Source of the DNA: JABDJX01 sp039942715
GTDB taxonomy: Bacteria > Pseudomonadota > Alphaproteobacteria > Rhodobacterales > Rhodobacteraceae
Assembly (NCBI GenBank): GCA_039942715.1
Contig: JBDVBY010000006.1
Span: 744,001 to 808,000, forward strand
Length of the DNA: 64,000 bases
Direction: 5' to 3'
Shown here one piece after another: positions 18,061-26,705 of this stretch; position 1 is the stretch's first letter, and every line of letters begins with the position of its first letter. The position numbers and the translations under genes were made by a program. The notes under the pieces were generated by a model. It was not told the origin of the DNA. It worked only from the letters and a program-made list of their open reading frames with translations, and did no database searches.

Positions 18061-19074
18061 CTATTTTACGTCGAGGCCCATCGCCGTGTAGACTTCACGA
18101 TACTGTTCGATCGAACGATTGATCAGGTCACGCGCACCATCTGTGTCACGATAGCTGTCAATAACATTCATGAACTTGCTTTCGTTAAACGCCTGATAGC
18201 TGTCTTCGCAATATCCACGCTGGAACGCCCACTGTAGCCACTCCACACGGTCTGCTGGTGCGTCAGCGTGCACATAAAAGCCACGGAAACGCAGAAGCGG
18301 ATCAAAATCCATTCCAGCTTCGCGGTGCGTTGGAACATCTGCAAAAACGCCTGGGCGTTCATCAAAGATTGTCAGGATCGGCTTGAAGTCGCCAGTATCA
18401 AGGAAGTTGCGCACATCACCTGGCTGCTCAAACAATGCATCAACCTGTCCGCCAAGAAGCGCGCCATAACGCGGAGCACCCTTGTCGAAAGAAATCTGCT
18501 GAATTTCCATGCCAGCGGCATCGGTGATGAACTTCATCGTCACACGTTCCATCGAGCCTTCTTTAGACACGTTGGCGATGGTTGCCTTACCGTCTTGCGC
18601 TTTTACCCACTCCACGAACGAATCCCAATCAGAATAGCGGGTTTCGTTCGAGCGAATATAGATTTGCGAGAACGTTACCTGGCTAACCACCAAGGGGATC
18701 AGATCTTCGGCAGGGTTTGGCATCGACGAGTCCAAAGCATGTGCAGAGGATGCATCATCGATGTGCTCAAGAACGTTATAACCGTCCGCAGGGGACGCCA
18801 TGTAGGCTGTCATACCAACGGTACCAGAACCGCCCGGCTTGTGATCGCGGTTGATCGCAACGCCAGTCAGCTCTGTCACAGCCTCAGCCATAGCACCAGC
18901 TACCTGACCTGACCCACCAGCCGGGCCGTAAGGTACGACCATTGTCAAAGCGCGGTCTGGAAAGCCACCTGGCTTGTCCATTGATGCTTCTGATCTGACA
19001 CACTCAAACGCTGTCGCTGAGCCAGCCAAAACCATCGCAGCGGAGAATACCGCTGTTCCCATTAGTCTATTCAT
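18061..19074 (-). CDS. tctC: Tripartite tricarboxylate transporter substrate-binding protein (TctC/Bug family)
   Basis: A 337-residue protein with a signal peptide ('MNRLMGTAVFSAAMVLAGSATA') and Bug-family motifs 'VVPYGPAGGSGQVAGAMAE', 'NRDHKPGGSGTVG' and 'FVEWVKAQDGKATIAN'. It captures the substrate in the periplasm for TctAB. As first gene of the transporter-SauS-SauT operon it is expected to be the most highly expressed, helped by the terminator that follows it. The ligand is inferred, not shown, to be a C2 sulfonate such as sulfoacetate. Confidence 0.92.
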   Translation of the reverse strand: MNRLMGTAVFSAAMVLAGSATAFECVRSEASMDKPGGFPDRALTMVVPYGPAGGSGQVAGAMAEAVTELTGVAINRDHKPGGSGTVGMTAYMASPADGYNVLEHIDDASSAHALDSSMPNPAEDLIPLVVSQVTFSQIYIRSNETRYSDWDSFVEWVKAQDGKATIANVSKEGSMERVTMKFITDAAGMEIQQISFDKGAPRYGALLGGQVDALFEQPGDVRNFLDTGDFKPILTIFDERPGVFADVPTHREAGMDFDPLLRFRGFYVHADAPADRVEWLQWAFQRGYCEDSYQAFNESKFMNVIDSYRDTDGARDLINRSIEQYREVYTAMGLDVK

Positions 19075-19395
19075 ATTTTCCTCCCGGTTGCTCCTTGCAT
19101 TCTTTGAGATGCAGCGAAGCGGTTTCTAAGACATCTAAAGTACGGGAACTTTTCGTTCCTCATTGAGAAAATGTCCTCGGATATTGGTAGAAGACGAAAC
19201 AACGTCTGTCTAGATGTAACGATTTAGCGCTCTTGTTCGTAGTTTAAATACCGACCAGCCAGCTCTAAACCTTAAACGCGCCAGACTGCCTTGCACTTAG
19301 ACGGCGACGGCCTTTTCTTTTACAACAGACCTCAAGCCTGATCTATTCAACTAACAGGACCTCTGAAAATCACTGCTAAAGGTTGCTTTCAAACG
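19075..19395. other. Divergent intergenic region between tctC and a lytic transglycosylase
   Basis: About 320 bp. It must hold the promoter of the leftward tctC operon and that of the rightward transglycosylase. I see no open frame with coding character, no regulator gene beside the operon and no strong palindrome. Confidence 0.5.
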
Positions 19396-20211
19396 ATGAA
19401 ACGAATGTCCCTCTTAGTCGCCGCACTTTCAATGTGCTGTTCGGGCGCTGTCGCCGCCACTTGCATTACGCAAAAAAACGCGTTCCCAAACTACATTCGC
19501 GCCCTAGCCCAAGACGCACAAAGCCAAGGGGTCGGTCAACGCGGGATGCAGGCATTAGCCTCAGCGCAGTTGTCGGGAATAACGTGGCGGTTTGAATCCA
19601 AGCCCAGCAGCCAAAGCGGCACTTTACAAGGTGATCCGGCCAACTTTCTGGCCAAACGCAGCGGTTCAACGGCGAAGGCCTTTATTGACGGAACAACAAG
19701 ACGCGTTCGGCAAAACACAAAGCTATTTGCGGCAATTGAAAAACGGTACGGCGTTCCGGGCTCCGTGTTGGCCACAATTTGGGGGTTAGAAACAAGTTGG
19801 GGCGGCTATCTTGGCGGCACTCCCATTGTCTCGGGCGCAGCGACCCTGGCGTCCTACTGTCGTCGCCACCCACGATTTGAAAGTCACGCAGTAGCCGCCT
19901 TGATACTTGTCGATCGTGGCGTGATCAGCTCGAAAACCAAAGGTGGCCCATCCGGCGAATTAGGCCACATGCAGTTTCTGGCAGGCAACTGGCTCAAATA
20001 CGCGGTTGATGCAAATCGCGATGGCAAGGCCGATCCGTATAGTGCTGTGGATGCGCTTGCGACGGCCGCCAATATGCTCGCGTCAAACGGATGGAAAAAA
20101 GGCCAACCCTTCGGCGAAGGCACCCATAACTTCGGCGTTTTATCCGCGTGGAACGACAGCGGAAACTACCAGCGCGCAATTGCATATGCTGGCAGCCGGG
20201 TTGGAAGGTAA
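19396..20211 (+). CDS. Lytic murein transglycosylase (MltB-like)
   Basis: A 271-residue protein with a signal peptide ('MKRMSLLVAALSMCCSGAVAA'). The catalytic glutamate lies in 'IWGLETSWGGYLGG', and 'GELGHMQFLAGNW' matches the second family motif. It cleaves peptidoglycan glycan strands in the periplasm. There is no lipobox with a usable cysteine, so it is probably soluble. It lacks the C-terminal peptidoglycan-binding domain found in some relatives. It is a stand-alone gene; the SDR gene follows on the same strand. Confidence 0.9.
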   Translation: MKRMSLLVAALSMCCSGAVAATCITQKNAFPNYIRALAQDAQSQGVGQRGMQALASAQLSGITWRFESKPSSQSGTLQGDPANFLAKRSGSTAKAFIDGTTRRVRQNTKLFAAIEKRYGVPGSVLATIWGLETSWGGYLGGTPIVSGAATLASYCRRHPRFESHAVAALILVDRGVISSKTKGGPSGELGHMQFLAGNWLKYAVDANRDGKADPYSAVDALATAANMLASNGWKKGQPFGEGTHNFGVLSAWNDSGNYQRAIAYAGSRVGR

Positions 20212-20332
20212 CTTTGCCGCCTTAATGAAAGGTACCCGCAAACGTCGACAAAAAAGGGTTGAGGCCGCCAAGCCACCGATCCTCAGTAAGCAATTCAGAA
20301 AAGCCCTGTTTCGGGCATTTGGAGGAAACGAA

Positions 20333-21046
20333 ATGAACGTATCAGGAAAAAAAGCAGTGGTGTTTGGCGGGACGTCCGGCATGGGCTTGGCAACGGTCGA
20401 GAAACTGGTTTCCAGCGGCGCCAGCGTTGTCGCTATTGGACGCAGCGAAAGCAAAGCAAGTGCGTTGCCTGATGGCGCCGGCTTTGAACCCTGCGATGTG
20501 CGTGACGGCGCAGCAGTCGCCGCACTTTTGGCAAAACTGGCCCCCTATGACATTCTCATAAGTGCAGCGACTGGTGGTGAACGGGCAATCGGCCCATTTC
20601 TAAAAATGGATATGGACGGATACAAAGCCTCTTTCGACAAGCTTTGGGGATATGCCAATGTTGTTCGCTTTGGTGCAGAACTCGTAACCGATGGCGGCTC
20701 AATCACACTGGTCTCTGGGGCACCTGCCCGAAACTGCCGCCCAGGCCAGGTCTCATTGTCATCAGTCGGAGGAGCGGTCGAAGCATTGGTCCGAGCCGTC
20801 GCCCGTGAAGTTGCTCCGCGCATTCGTGTGAACGTCATGTCGCCCGGCACAATCGATACGCCGATGGTTCCAGCCGTTGGAGAGGCTCGCAAAGAGCTTT
20901 ACGCAAATATGACCAGAGGCAACCTCATCCCACGTGCGGGCACCGCAGAAGAATGTGCGAAGGGTATAATGTTCCTAGTTGAAAACGACTTTGTAACGGG
21001 CACGACTGTTGACATCGATGGTGGGTGGCTCTTGCGCGAAAGCTGA
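20333..21046 (+). CDS. Short-chain dehydrogenase/reductase-like protein lacking the catalytic Tyr/Lys
   Basis: A 237-residue Rossmann protein. The cofactor motif 'GGTSGMG' (12-18), the 'CDVRDG' segment and the C-terminal 'GTTVDIDGGWLL' are typical SDR. The serine of the active site can be placed in 'SITLVSGAP'. Where YxxxK is expected (about 142-146) the sequence reads LSSVG, so both catalytic residues are absent. It may be a non-catalytic or altered SDR. The start at 20333 has GGAGG 7 bp upstream; the longer frame to 20006 overlaps the transglycosylase gene and is not real. Confidence 0.85.
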   Translation: MNVSGKKAVVFGGTSGMGLATVEKLVSSGASVVAIGRSESKASALPDGAGFEPCDVRDGAAVAALLAKLAPYDILISAATGGERAIGPFLKMDMDGYKASFDKLWGYANVVRFGAELVTDGGSITLVSGAPARNCRPGQVSLSSVGGAVEALVRAVAREVAPRIRVNVMSPGTIDTPMVPAVGEARKELYANMTRGNLIPRAGTAEECAKGIMFLVENDFVTGTTVDIDGGWLLRES

Positions 21047-21274
21047 GCAGAATTTGAGTTTACCTGGCTACTGCTTACGCCAGTCTTCGAGGCTTCTTTT
21101 AGAAAATCGCCTCGGCGTACCTAACGTTGGCAAAGCTTTAGGCCGCGGCGATGCCACCCGTCGAACCAGACATTCGCTGCGCCCAAAATCTGGATAGAGA
21201 ATTTAGACTGATTGTGGCGCAGCAAAACGAAAGGCGGACACTGGGTCCGCCTTCGAACTGTTATGGACCCGATC

Positions 21275-21775
21275 TCAACCGAGGGACGCGATGTTTTTCA
21301 GGCCGAGTTCGTAGGTCTTGCCGAGCATGCGGTCCATGAAGAGGCCGAAGATGCGGAAGACGGGATTGTAGCCCATGTCCGAGGTGACAGTCCACGTCAC
21401 TCGAGCACCGGTATCCGTCGCTTTGGCCTCGATGGTCTGCACCGGTGTGCCCATAGCACCCAGGTCGATGAGGTGCGTTACGCGGGTTGCAGTTGTCTCA
21501 GTCACGGTCTGTGTGCCTTTGCCTTCCTTACCCTCGAAGCGGAAACCAGAGCCGACACCCTCTTTGGGTCCGAACGGAGTGATCTGCAAGTCTGGGTCGG
21601 TCGTGCAGTAGGGGTTGAAGGTCTGGAAGCCTTCGGTACTGGCCACGCGCGCCATGATTTCCTCCGGGTGCATCGCCACATCAGCATGGCGCGACACGAC
21701 GACTTTGCGCGGCAGCAGCAGAGCGATCAGGGCGATGGCAGCAATGATGACAAGGATTGTATAAGCGATATTCAT
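21275..21775 (-). CDS. Membrane-anchored SRPBCC-family protein (second paralogue of the ECF module)
   Basis: A 166-residue protein with an N-terminal membrane helix ('IAYTILVIIAAIALIALLLP') and an SRPBCC/polyketide-cyclase-like domain ('FNPYCTTDPDLQ', 'GVGSGFRFEGKEGKGTQTV', 'NPVFRIFGLFMDRMLG'). The fold binds hydrophobic ligands; the function is unknown. It is a clear paralogue of the protein at 23471-23983. It lies immediately after the sigma factor gene and has its own promoter element at 21835-21861, matching the one in front of the other paralogue. Confidence 0.85.
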   Translation of the reverse strand: MNIAYTILVIIAAIALIALLLPRKVVVSRHADVAMHPEEIMARVASTEGFQTFNPYCTTDPDLQITPFGPKEGVGSGFRFEGKEGKGTQTVTETTATRVTHLIDLGAMGTPVQTIEAKATDTGARVTWTVTSDMGYNPVFRIFGLFMDRMLGKTYELGLKNIASLG

Positions 21776-21834
21776 TGGTCTGGTCCTTTTCTCGTGGTTG
21801 ATGGGGGAGAGTTTTTCTACCCTTCTGCCCACAC

Positions 21835-21861
21835 GACGGACGGGCCCGACGCCAATCGACA
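21835..21861 (-). promoter_or_regulatory. Predicted ECF sigma promoter TGTCGA-N17-CGTC
   Basis: On the minus strand TGTCGATTGGCG is followed, 17 bp after TGTCGA, by CGTC, about 60 bp upstream of the SRPBCC start. The same 12-bp first box, the same spacing and a nearly identical region after the second box occur at 24037-24063. The two copies point to a target promoter of the sigma factor encoded between them. Confidence 0.75.
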
Positions 21862-21863
21862 CC

Positions 21864-23093
21864 TCACGACATTTTTTTTCGCAAACCGTCGATCTTTTTC
21901 TCAAGCCACAGCTGGGAAGGGCGATCATAGCAAAGCGATAGAGCCATTGCGTAGGCTTCTGCCGCGTCTGCAGTCTGCCCCAGCTCTGCATGGCAATGCG
22001 CCCGCACAGCATGGTATGGCTGGTAGGCGTCCAGTCCGTTGAAATCGATCAGGTCGAGCATCCTGAGCCCTTCCGCTGGGCCTGCATCCTCGGCCACGAC
22101 CGCTGCGCGGCTGACAGCCCCGCCGATGGACGGGTAGGCCTTCATCAACCCTTGATAGAGTTGTGACAGCGCTCGCCAATCAGTTTTGCCAGTCACAGAT
22201 CGCGCGGCATGAACGGATTGAATGGCGGCCTCCAACTGAAACCGTCCAGGGATGCTGTTTGGTCTGCGTTTCAGCGAGGCCTGGGTCAATACGCTCACCG
22301 AGCGTTCGATCAACTGGCTGTCCCAGCGCTCGACATCCTGTTCAGGCACGGGGACCAAAACACCATCGCTCAGACGCGCATCCCGTCGCGCTTCGATAAA
22401 ACCAATGAGGGCCGTTAGGCCCAGCGTTTCGGGGTTCTCAGGGGCCAGTTCGGCCAGAATGCTCGACAAAAAAAAGGCCTCATGGCTGAGGTCTCCGTCC
22501 CCATCCAGCCAATCGACTGCGTAGGCACCGTAGACCGCTTCGAGGACAGCGCCCATGCGTTCGGGGTAATCCTCTGGTTCTGGAACAACAAAGGGGATGC
22601 CCGCCGTTTTGATCTTCTTCTTGGCGCGCACAAGCCGCTGCGCCATCGTTGAGGGATTGATCAGAAAGGCGTTGGCGATTTGTTCTGCCTCAAGCCCCAG
22701 AACGGTCTGCAGCATCAGCGGTGTGCGAATGCCTTCATCAAGGGCTGGGTGGGCGCAGACGAACAGCAATTTCAGCCTGTCGTCCAGTTTCGCTTCTTCG
22801 GGTTCTATGGTTTGTGCGTCAGCCATGTCGTTTGCCTCGTCTGTGATGACCAGACGGGCATCTTTGCGGGCCTGATCGATGCGTCTGTTCTTGGCCACGG
22901 TCAAAAGCCAGGCCTCGGGTTTGTCTGGGATGCCGCGCTCGGGCCAGGTTTTCAGAGCGGCCACGAATGCATCTGCAAGCGCGTCTTCGGCGGCGATGAT
23001 GTCACCTGTTCGGCTGGCCAACATCGCGATCAGTTTGCCATAGGCGGCGCGGGCGACATCCTCCGCCCGCGCCTGTGCGTCCGTCTTGGTCAC
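21864..23093 (-). CDS. ECF-type RNA polymerase sigma factor with long C-terminal domain (ECF42-like)
   Basis: A 409-residue protein. Residues about 1-170 hold sigma-2 ('AEDALADAFVAALKTWPERG', 'WLLTVAKNRRIDQARKD') and sigma-4 ('LGLEAEQIANAFLINPSTMAQRL'). The remaining roughly 240 residues are a helical TPR-like extension characteristic of the ECF42 group. Such factors have no anti-sigma factor and are usually encoded with DGPF/YCII proteins, as here: the GTG start overlaps the stop of the DGPF gene. The C-terminal extension is thought to take over the control function. Probable autoregulation through the promoters at 24037-24063 and 21835-21861. Confidence 0.93.
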   Translation of the reverse strand: MTKTDAQARAEDVARAAYGKLIAMLASRTGDIIAAEDALADAFVAALKTWPERGIPDKPEAWLLTVAKNRRIDQARKDARLVITDEANDMADAQTIEPEEAKLDDRLKLLFVCAHPALDEGIRTPLMLQTVLGLEAEQIANAFLINPSTMAQRLVRAKKKIKTAGIPFVVPEPEDYPERMGAVLEAVYGAYAVDWLDGDGDLSHEAFFLSSILAELAPENPETLGLTALIGFIEARRDARLSDGVLVPVPEQDVERWDSQLIERSVSVLTQASLKRRPNSIPGRFQLEAAIQSVHAARSVTGKTDWRALSQLYQGLMKAYPSIGGAVSRAAVVAEDAGPAEGLRMLDLIDFNGLDAYQPYHAVRAHCHAELGQTADAAEAYAMALSLCYDRPSQLWLEKKIDGLRKKMS

Positions 23094-23443
23094 ACGCTGC
23101 CCATGGCAGAAGCGCGAATTTCAAGCTTGCCGTAGTGCACGTGGGGGCACTTCTCCGCCCATTTCATCGCTTCATCGAGATTTTTGACATCAATCGCGAA
23201 GTAGCCGCCCAGCGTTTCCTTGGTCTCGGCAAACGGTCCGTCCTGCACCCGTTTTTCGCCACCAGCCAGTGTGACCGTTGTGGCCGTATCGGCAGGGTGG
23301 AGCCAATCGGTCTCGATGAAGACACCTGCCTCTTGTAGGGCTCCGATATACTGGCCGTAGATTTCCTTGGACTTGGCCCAATCCTCTTCGGTCATATTGG
23401 CAGCCATTGCAGGGTCGGAATAAAGAAGAAATGTGTAACGCAT
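23090..23443 (-). CDS. YCII-related DGPF-domain protein
   Basis: A 117-residue protein carrying the eponymous motif in 'VQDGPFAETKETLGGYF' (about 67-83) with the N-terminal 'MRYTFLLYSDP'. The fold is a small ferredoxin-like barrel; no reaction is established. Its stop overlaps the GTG start of the ECF42-type sigma factor, and it follows the first SRPBCC gene by 27 bp. This coupling is the hallmark of ECF42 loci and suggests it senses or processes the signal. Confidence 0.92.
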   Translation of the reverse strand: MRYTFLLYSDPAMAANMTEEDWAKSKEIYGQYIGALQEAGVFIETDWLHPADTATTVTLAGGEKRVQDGPFAETKETLGGYFAIDVKNLDEAMKWAEKCPHVHYGKLEIRASAMGSV

Positions 23444-23470
23444 TGTTTTGTGTCCTTGTTGGTGGTTCGA

Positions 23471-23983
23471 TTAAGCCGTGACGTCAGCGATGTTGGCAAG
23501 GCCAAGCTCAAAGTTCGGGCCGATCATGTCGTCCATGAACAGTCCCATGACGCGGAACACTGGGTTGATTCCTAGATCCATATTCATGCTCCACGTCACC
23601 TCAGTCGTGCCGTTGATAACAACAGCCGAGATCGCCTGGGTCGGCTGGCCAAGCGGCCCCAGATCAAGGTCGAAGACAACTTGATCTTCGGTGACGGATG
23701 CAATGGTCTGCCGCCCCGCGCCGTCCTTGCTTTCAAATGCAAAGCCAGAACCAACACCTGTTCTCGGGCCGAACATCTCAACACGCAAGTTGGGATCGAG
23801 GTCCTTGTATGGGTTAAAGGCCTGGTAGCCTGTGTTGGACGCGGCCAGGGCGATCACGGCTTCCGGCGCTGCATTCATCACAGCTGTGCGTTCAATGCTA
23901 ACGTGACGGGGGAGAGCCAATGTGGCGACAGCCAGTGCAGCAACGCCGCACGCTGTATAGGTGGCGATTTTCTTGAAGTTCAT
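23471..23983 (-). CDS. Membrane-anchored SRPBCC-family protein (first paralogue of the ECF module)
   Basis: A 170-residue protein with an N-terminal hydrophobic helix ('IATYTACGVAALAVATLALP') and the same SRPBCC pattern as 21275-21775: 'FNPYKDLDPNLRVEMFGP', 'GVGSGFAFESKDGAGRQT', 'NPVFRVMGLFMDDMIG'. First gene of the four-gene leftward module SRPBCC, DGPF, sigma factor, SRPBCC. Start at ATG 23983, just below a predicted ECF promoter. A longer frame to 24052 runs through the promoter and is rejected. Confidence 0.85.
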   Translation of the reverse strand: MNFKKIATYTACGVAALAVATLALPRHVSIERTAVMNAAPEAVIALAASNTGYQAFNPYKDLDPNLRVEMFGPRTGVGSGFAFESKDGAGRQTIASVTEDQVVFDLDLGPLGQPTQAISAVVINGTTEVTWSMNMDLGINPVFRVMGLFMDDMIGPNFELGLANIADVTA

Positions 23984-24036
23984 GGGTCTATCCTCTCGTG
24001 TTTTTGAGAAGGGCGTTTTTGCCTCTTCACCCACAT

Positions 24037-24063
24037 GACGGACGAGAAACACGCCAATCGACA
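24037..24063 (-). promoter_or_regulatory. Predicted ECF sigma promoter TGTCGA-N17-CGTC
   Basis: The same element as at 21835-21861, upstream of the whole module. Placed about 55 bp before the first SRPBCC start, so the sigma factor would drive its own operon. Confidence 0.75.
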
Positions 24064-24235
24064 GCCGAAAGAAAAAAGTTCAAAAAAATTCAAATTTCTT
24101 GAAGTACCGGAAAGGTGATCTCTTCGATCCGCTGCGAAACTCGAAACATGTCGATCTCCCGCTCAACAAGATTTGGAGGAAGGTCAGCTCCAGTGTAAAA
24201 GTGCGGACATTTGGAAAAGATATGGATTCAGAACT

Positions 24236-25210
24236 ATGCGCATTTCGATAGGCACTTTTAATCTAAACAACCTTTTTTCCCGTTACAATTTTCGCGGTAA
24301 CGTCGCTGGCGTACCACCAACGGAAGCAGGCGGCATTGCTGTAACCTTTGCTGCCGATGATGTTGTGGTGCGCACATTCAAAGGCCGTTTGGTGAAAGAA
24401 AAGGACCCGGCGGACACTTCAACAATTGCGACCAGAATTAAAGACGTGATGAACCTCGATGTTCTTGCTGTTCAAGAAGTCGAACATGTTGAGATATTGA
24501 AGGAGTTCAATCGTTCACATTTGGCGGGTCTATACCCTTACGTAGCCTTGGTGGAAGGCAACGACCCACGCATGATTGATGTTGGAATTTTATCGAAGCT
24601 GCCTCTAGGAGCCATTACATCTCACCAAATGGCTGTGCATCCAGATGATCCTGGGCGCAGAGTTTTTGGACGTGATCTTTTGCAGGTGGAAATATTATCT
24701 CCTAGTGGCGACAAATTACTGACTGTCTACAATACGCATCTCAAAAGCCATTTCGTTCCTTTTGATCAAGACCCCGTTGCAGGGGCGATAGCAGCAAATG
24801 CTCGAAGAAGAAGACAGGCTGAGGTGGTTGAGCGGATCATATCTCGGCAAGAGCGCCTTGGTGGAAAGTTTGTTTTGCTCGGTGACATGAATGATCCAGA
24901 AGACTCTTCTGATTTGGCGCCGATGCTTTCGATTGATGGCGCACCGATGGTCAACGGGCTGGCGCAAGCGATGGAAACTAGACCTGCCAAACAAGAGACT
25001 GCAGGGCAAGGACCGGGCCCATCAAATCCGCAATGGACCCATCGGTTTAATCCCGCTGGCGCTGAACCGCCGCGCTATGAGTTATACGACCAAATTTGGT
25101 TAAGTGAGGCACTATCAACCAAAATTGCCTCAGCTCACATCGATCGACGGACCAAACATGGCGGCGATGGCTCCGATCACGATCCGGCTTGGGTTGTGCT
25201 TGATCTATAG
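24236..25210 (+). CDS. Endonuclease/exonuclease/phosphatase (EEP) family protein
   Basis: About 324 residues. It starts 'MRISIGTFNLNNLFSR', has 'LAVQEVEH' (metal-binding Glu), 'VYNTHLKSH', 'LLGDMNDPEDSSD' and ends 'DGSDHDPAWVVLDL' (the SDH active-site motif). The fold is a metal-dependent phosphoesterase like DNase I. No signal peptide is visible from the chosen start. The open frame extends upstream to 24173 without support. Codon use looks more AT-rich than the neighbours and the gene stands alone, which may hint at transfer. Substrate unknown. Confidence 0.88.
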   Translation: MRISIGTFNLNNLFSRYNFRGNVAGVPPTEAGGIAVTFAADDVVVRTFKGRLVKEKDPADTSTIATRIKDVMNLDVLAVQEVEHVEILKEFNRSHLAGLYPYVALVEGNDPRMIDVGILSKLPLGAITSHQMAVHPDDPGRRVFGRDLLQVEILSPSGDKLLTVYNTHLKSHFVPFDQDPVAGAIAANARRRRQAEVVERIISRQERLGGKFVLLGDMNDPEDSSDLAPMLSIDGAPMVNGLAQAMETRPAKQETAGQGPGPSNPQWTHRFNPAGAEPPRYELYDQIWLSEALSTKIASAHIDRRTKHGGDGSDHDPAWVVLDL

Positions 25211-25949
25211 AGGGCGCAATCGCGCTCGCGCAGCTGGTCCGTTCGTGTCTATGCTTCGGGGGTTATGGTTTCGCCCACGTTCAAAACATAGGCATCGTTT
25301 TTATCGGCGATGCCCAGCAATGACGCTAACAACAACATAGTCGTCGCTCGCGTCCGGAAACCGTGCATGCACTTCCTAGTAGCGAACAGCAATTTCAGAA
25401 ACCTGGCTGTGCACGCAGTCCCAAGCGAACCAGTCTCAGCCTGACATTCCCTGTTAACGGGTATTATACAGGGAAATTTGATTACTTATCGCTTTTCAAT
25501 CCTTCAGTGCCTTACCAGCTATTTCCCTAAATAACGGAACAGGGAATAATTACCTCGCATCAGGGATGCGGCATCAGATCTTCAGGGAAGTCAGTTCTTA
25601 GCGGACGTTCGATACGATTAATGAGGATTCGCAAGACCCTGCGAAACCGGCAGCGCTAAACCGGATGTGGACTTTTTGACCTTCGCTGTGTTTCGCTATG
25701 TGCTGCTCATCTGTTTGCTTTTTTCTGTAGGCAGCGCTCTTAAAGTGCGGGTCAACTCATGCAACAGAGCCGCCTACCATGTCTTTCCCAAGTTTTGCAG
25801 AGATCCGGACACAAAAATCGTCTGGAGCAACGGTTTTGAACTTAGATTTGACATGATCCGGTGCAAATCATCGGTGACTTGTGCGGTGTTGGAGAGCATG
25901 CCAGCCCGCTGAGCAGTCGGCAAACCGGAAAGTATTGAGCAAAGAGCCC
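25211..25949. other. Gene-poor stretch with repeated GGGAA/TTCCC motifs
   Basis: About 740 bp with no convincing gene; an 81-codon frame at 25667-25912 has no ribosome site or recognisable product. Between 25445 and 25590 several inverted TTCCCT...AGGGAA units occur: TTCCCTGT at 25447-25454 with ACAGGGAA at 25468-25475, and TTCCCT at 25523-25528 with AGGGAA at 25541-25546. This may be a relic of a mobile element end or a regulatory array for the ABC operon that follows. Confidence 0.45.
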
Positions 25950-26702
25950 ATGATCACAGTCACGAACTTCAGCAAGCAATACAAAGGCTTCACGGCCGTG
26001 AAGAACCTCAGCTTTGCGGTCGAACCAGGCCAAATACTAGGATTGCTCGGGCCAAATGGGGCGGGCAAAACAACGACTTTACGTACATTGTGCGGGATTA
26101 TCCCGCCCAGCTCGGGGAGTCTCTTGGTTGCTGGCCATGACGTTGTCCAAGCCCCCATCGCAGCCAAAAAGAACCTCGGCTATATTCCTGACGATCCCCG
26201 GCTCTTTGACACCATGACGGTTTGGGAACACCTCGCTTTCACGGCGGCTGCCTACAAACTCGCGGACTTCGAAAAGGATGCCGAAGCGCTGCTTGCGTCA
26301 TTCGAACTCACACACAAGCGCGATACGCTCGTCCACAACTTGTCGCGTGGCATGCGGCAAAAGGTTGCGATCGCCTGTGCCTTTCTGCACGACCCCAAAG
26401 TGATCTTGTTCGATGAACCTCTGACGGGGCTGGACCCTCAAGGTATCCGAGGGATTCAACAAGCAATTCGCGACCGCGCGCAGGCTGGCGCGGCCATTAT
26501 CATAAGCTCGCACCTTTTGAGCCTGTTTGAGAATTTGTGTACACATATTATGGTGCTGAACCTCGGCGAGTGCCGCCGGTTTGGCACTATGGAAGACTTG
26601 CTGAGCGAGGTCGGCCATACGGACAGCACTTCAGCCCTTGAGGAATTGTATTTCTCAATCACGCAAGCCTCAGACCAGACCTCAGAGACAGCGGCGGTCT
26701 AA
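25950..26702 (+). CDS. ABC transporter ATP-binding protein
   Basis: A 250-residue ATPase. Walker A 'GLLGPNGAGKTTTL', signature 'NLSRGMRQK', Walker B 'VILFDEPLTGLDP' and the switch histidine in 'IIISSHLL'. The ATG at 25950 matches the usual start 'MITVTNFSKQYKGF'. It is followed after 3 bp by a large membrane protein, making a two-gene exporter. The cargo is unknown. Confidence 0.92.
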   Translation: MITVTNFSKQYKGFTAVKNLSFAVEPGQILGLLGPNGAGKTTTLRTLCGIIPPSSGSLLVAGHDVVQAPIAAKKNLGYIPDDPRLFDTMTVWEHLAFTAAAYKLADFEKDAEALLASFELTHKRDTLVHNLSRGMRQKVAIACAFLHDPKVILFDEPLTGLDPQGIRGIQQAIRDRAQAGAAIIISSHLLSLFENLCTHIMVLNLGECRRFGTMEDLLSEVGHTDSTSALEELYFSITQASDQTSETAAV

Positions 26703-26705
26703 AAG

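Noticed and set aside
21212..22042. 276-codon plus-strand frame
   Set aside because: Antisense to the SRPBCC gene and the 3' end of the sigma factor, both of which have recognisable domains and a promoter between.
25667..25912. 81-codon frame with a hydrophobic N-terminus
   Set aside because: No ribosome site, overlaps the region just before the ABC gene, and the remaining sequence resembles no protein; listed as gene-poor instead.
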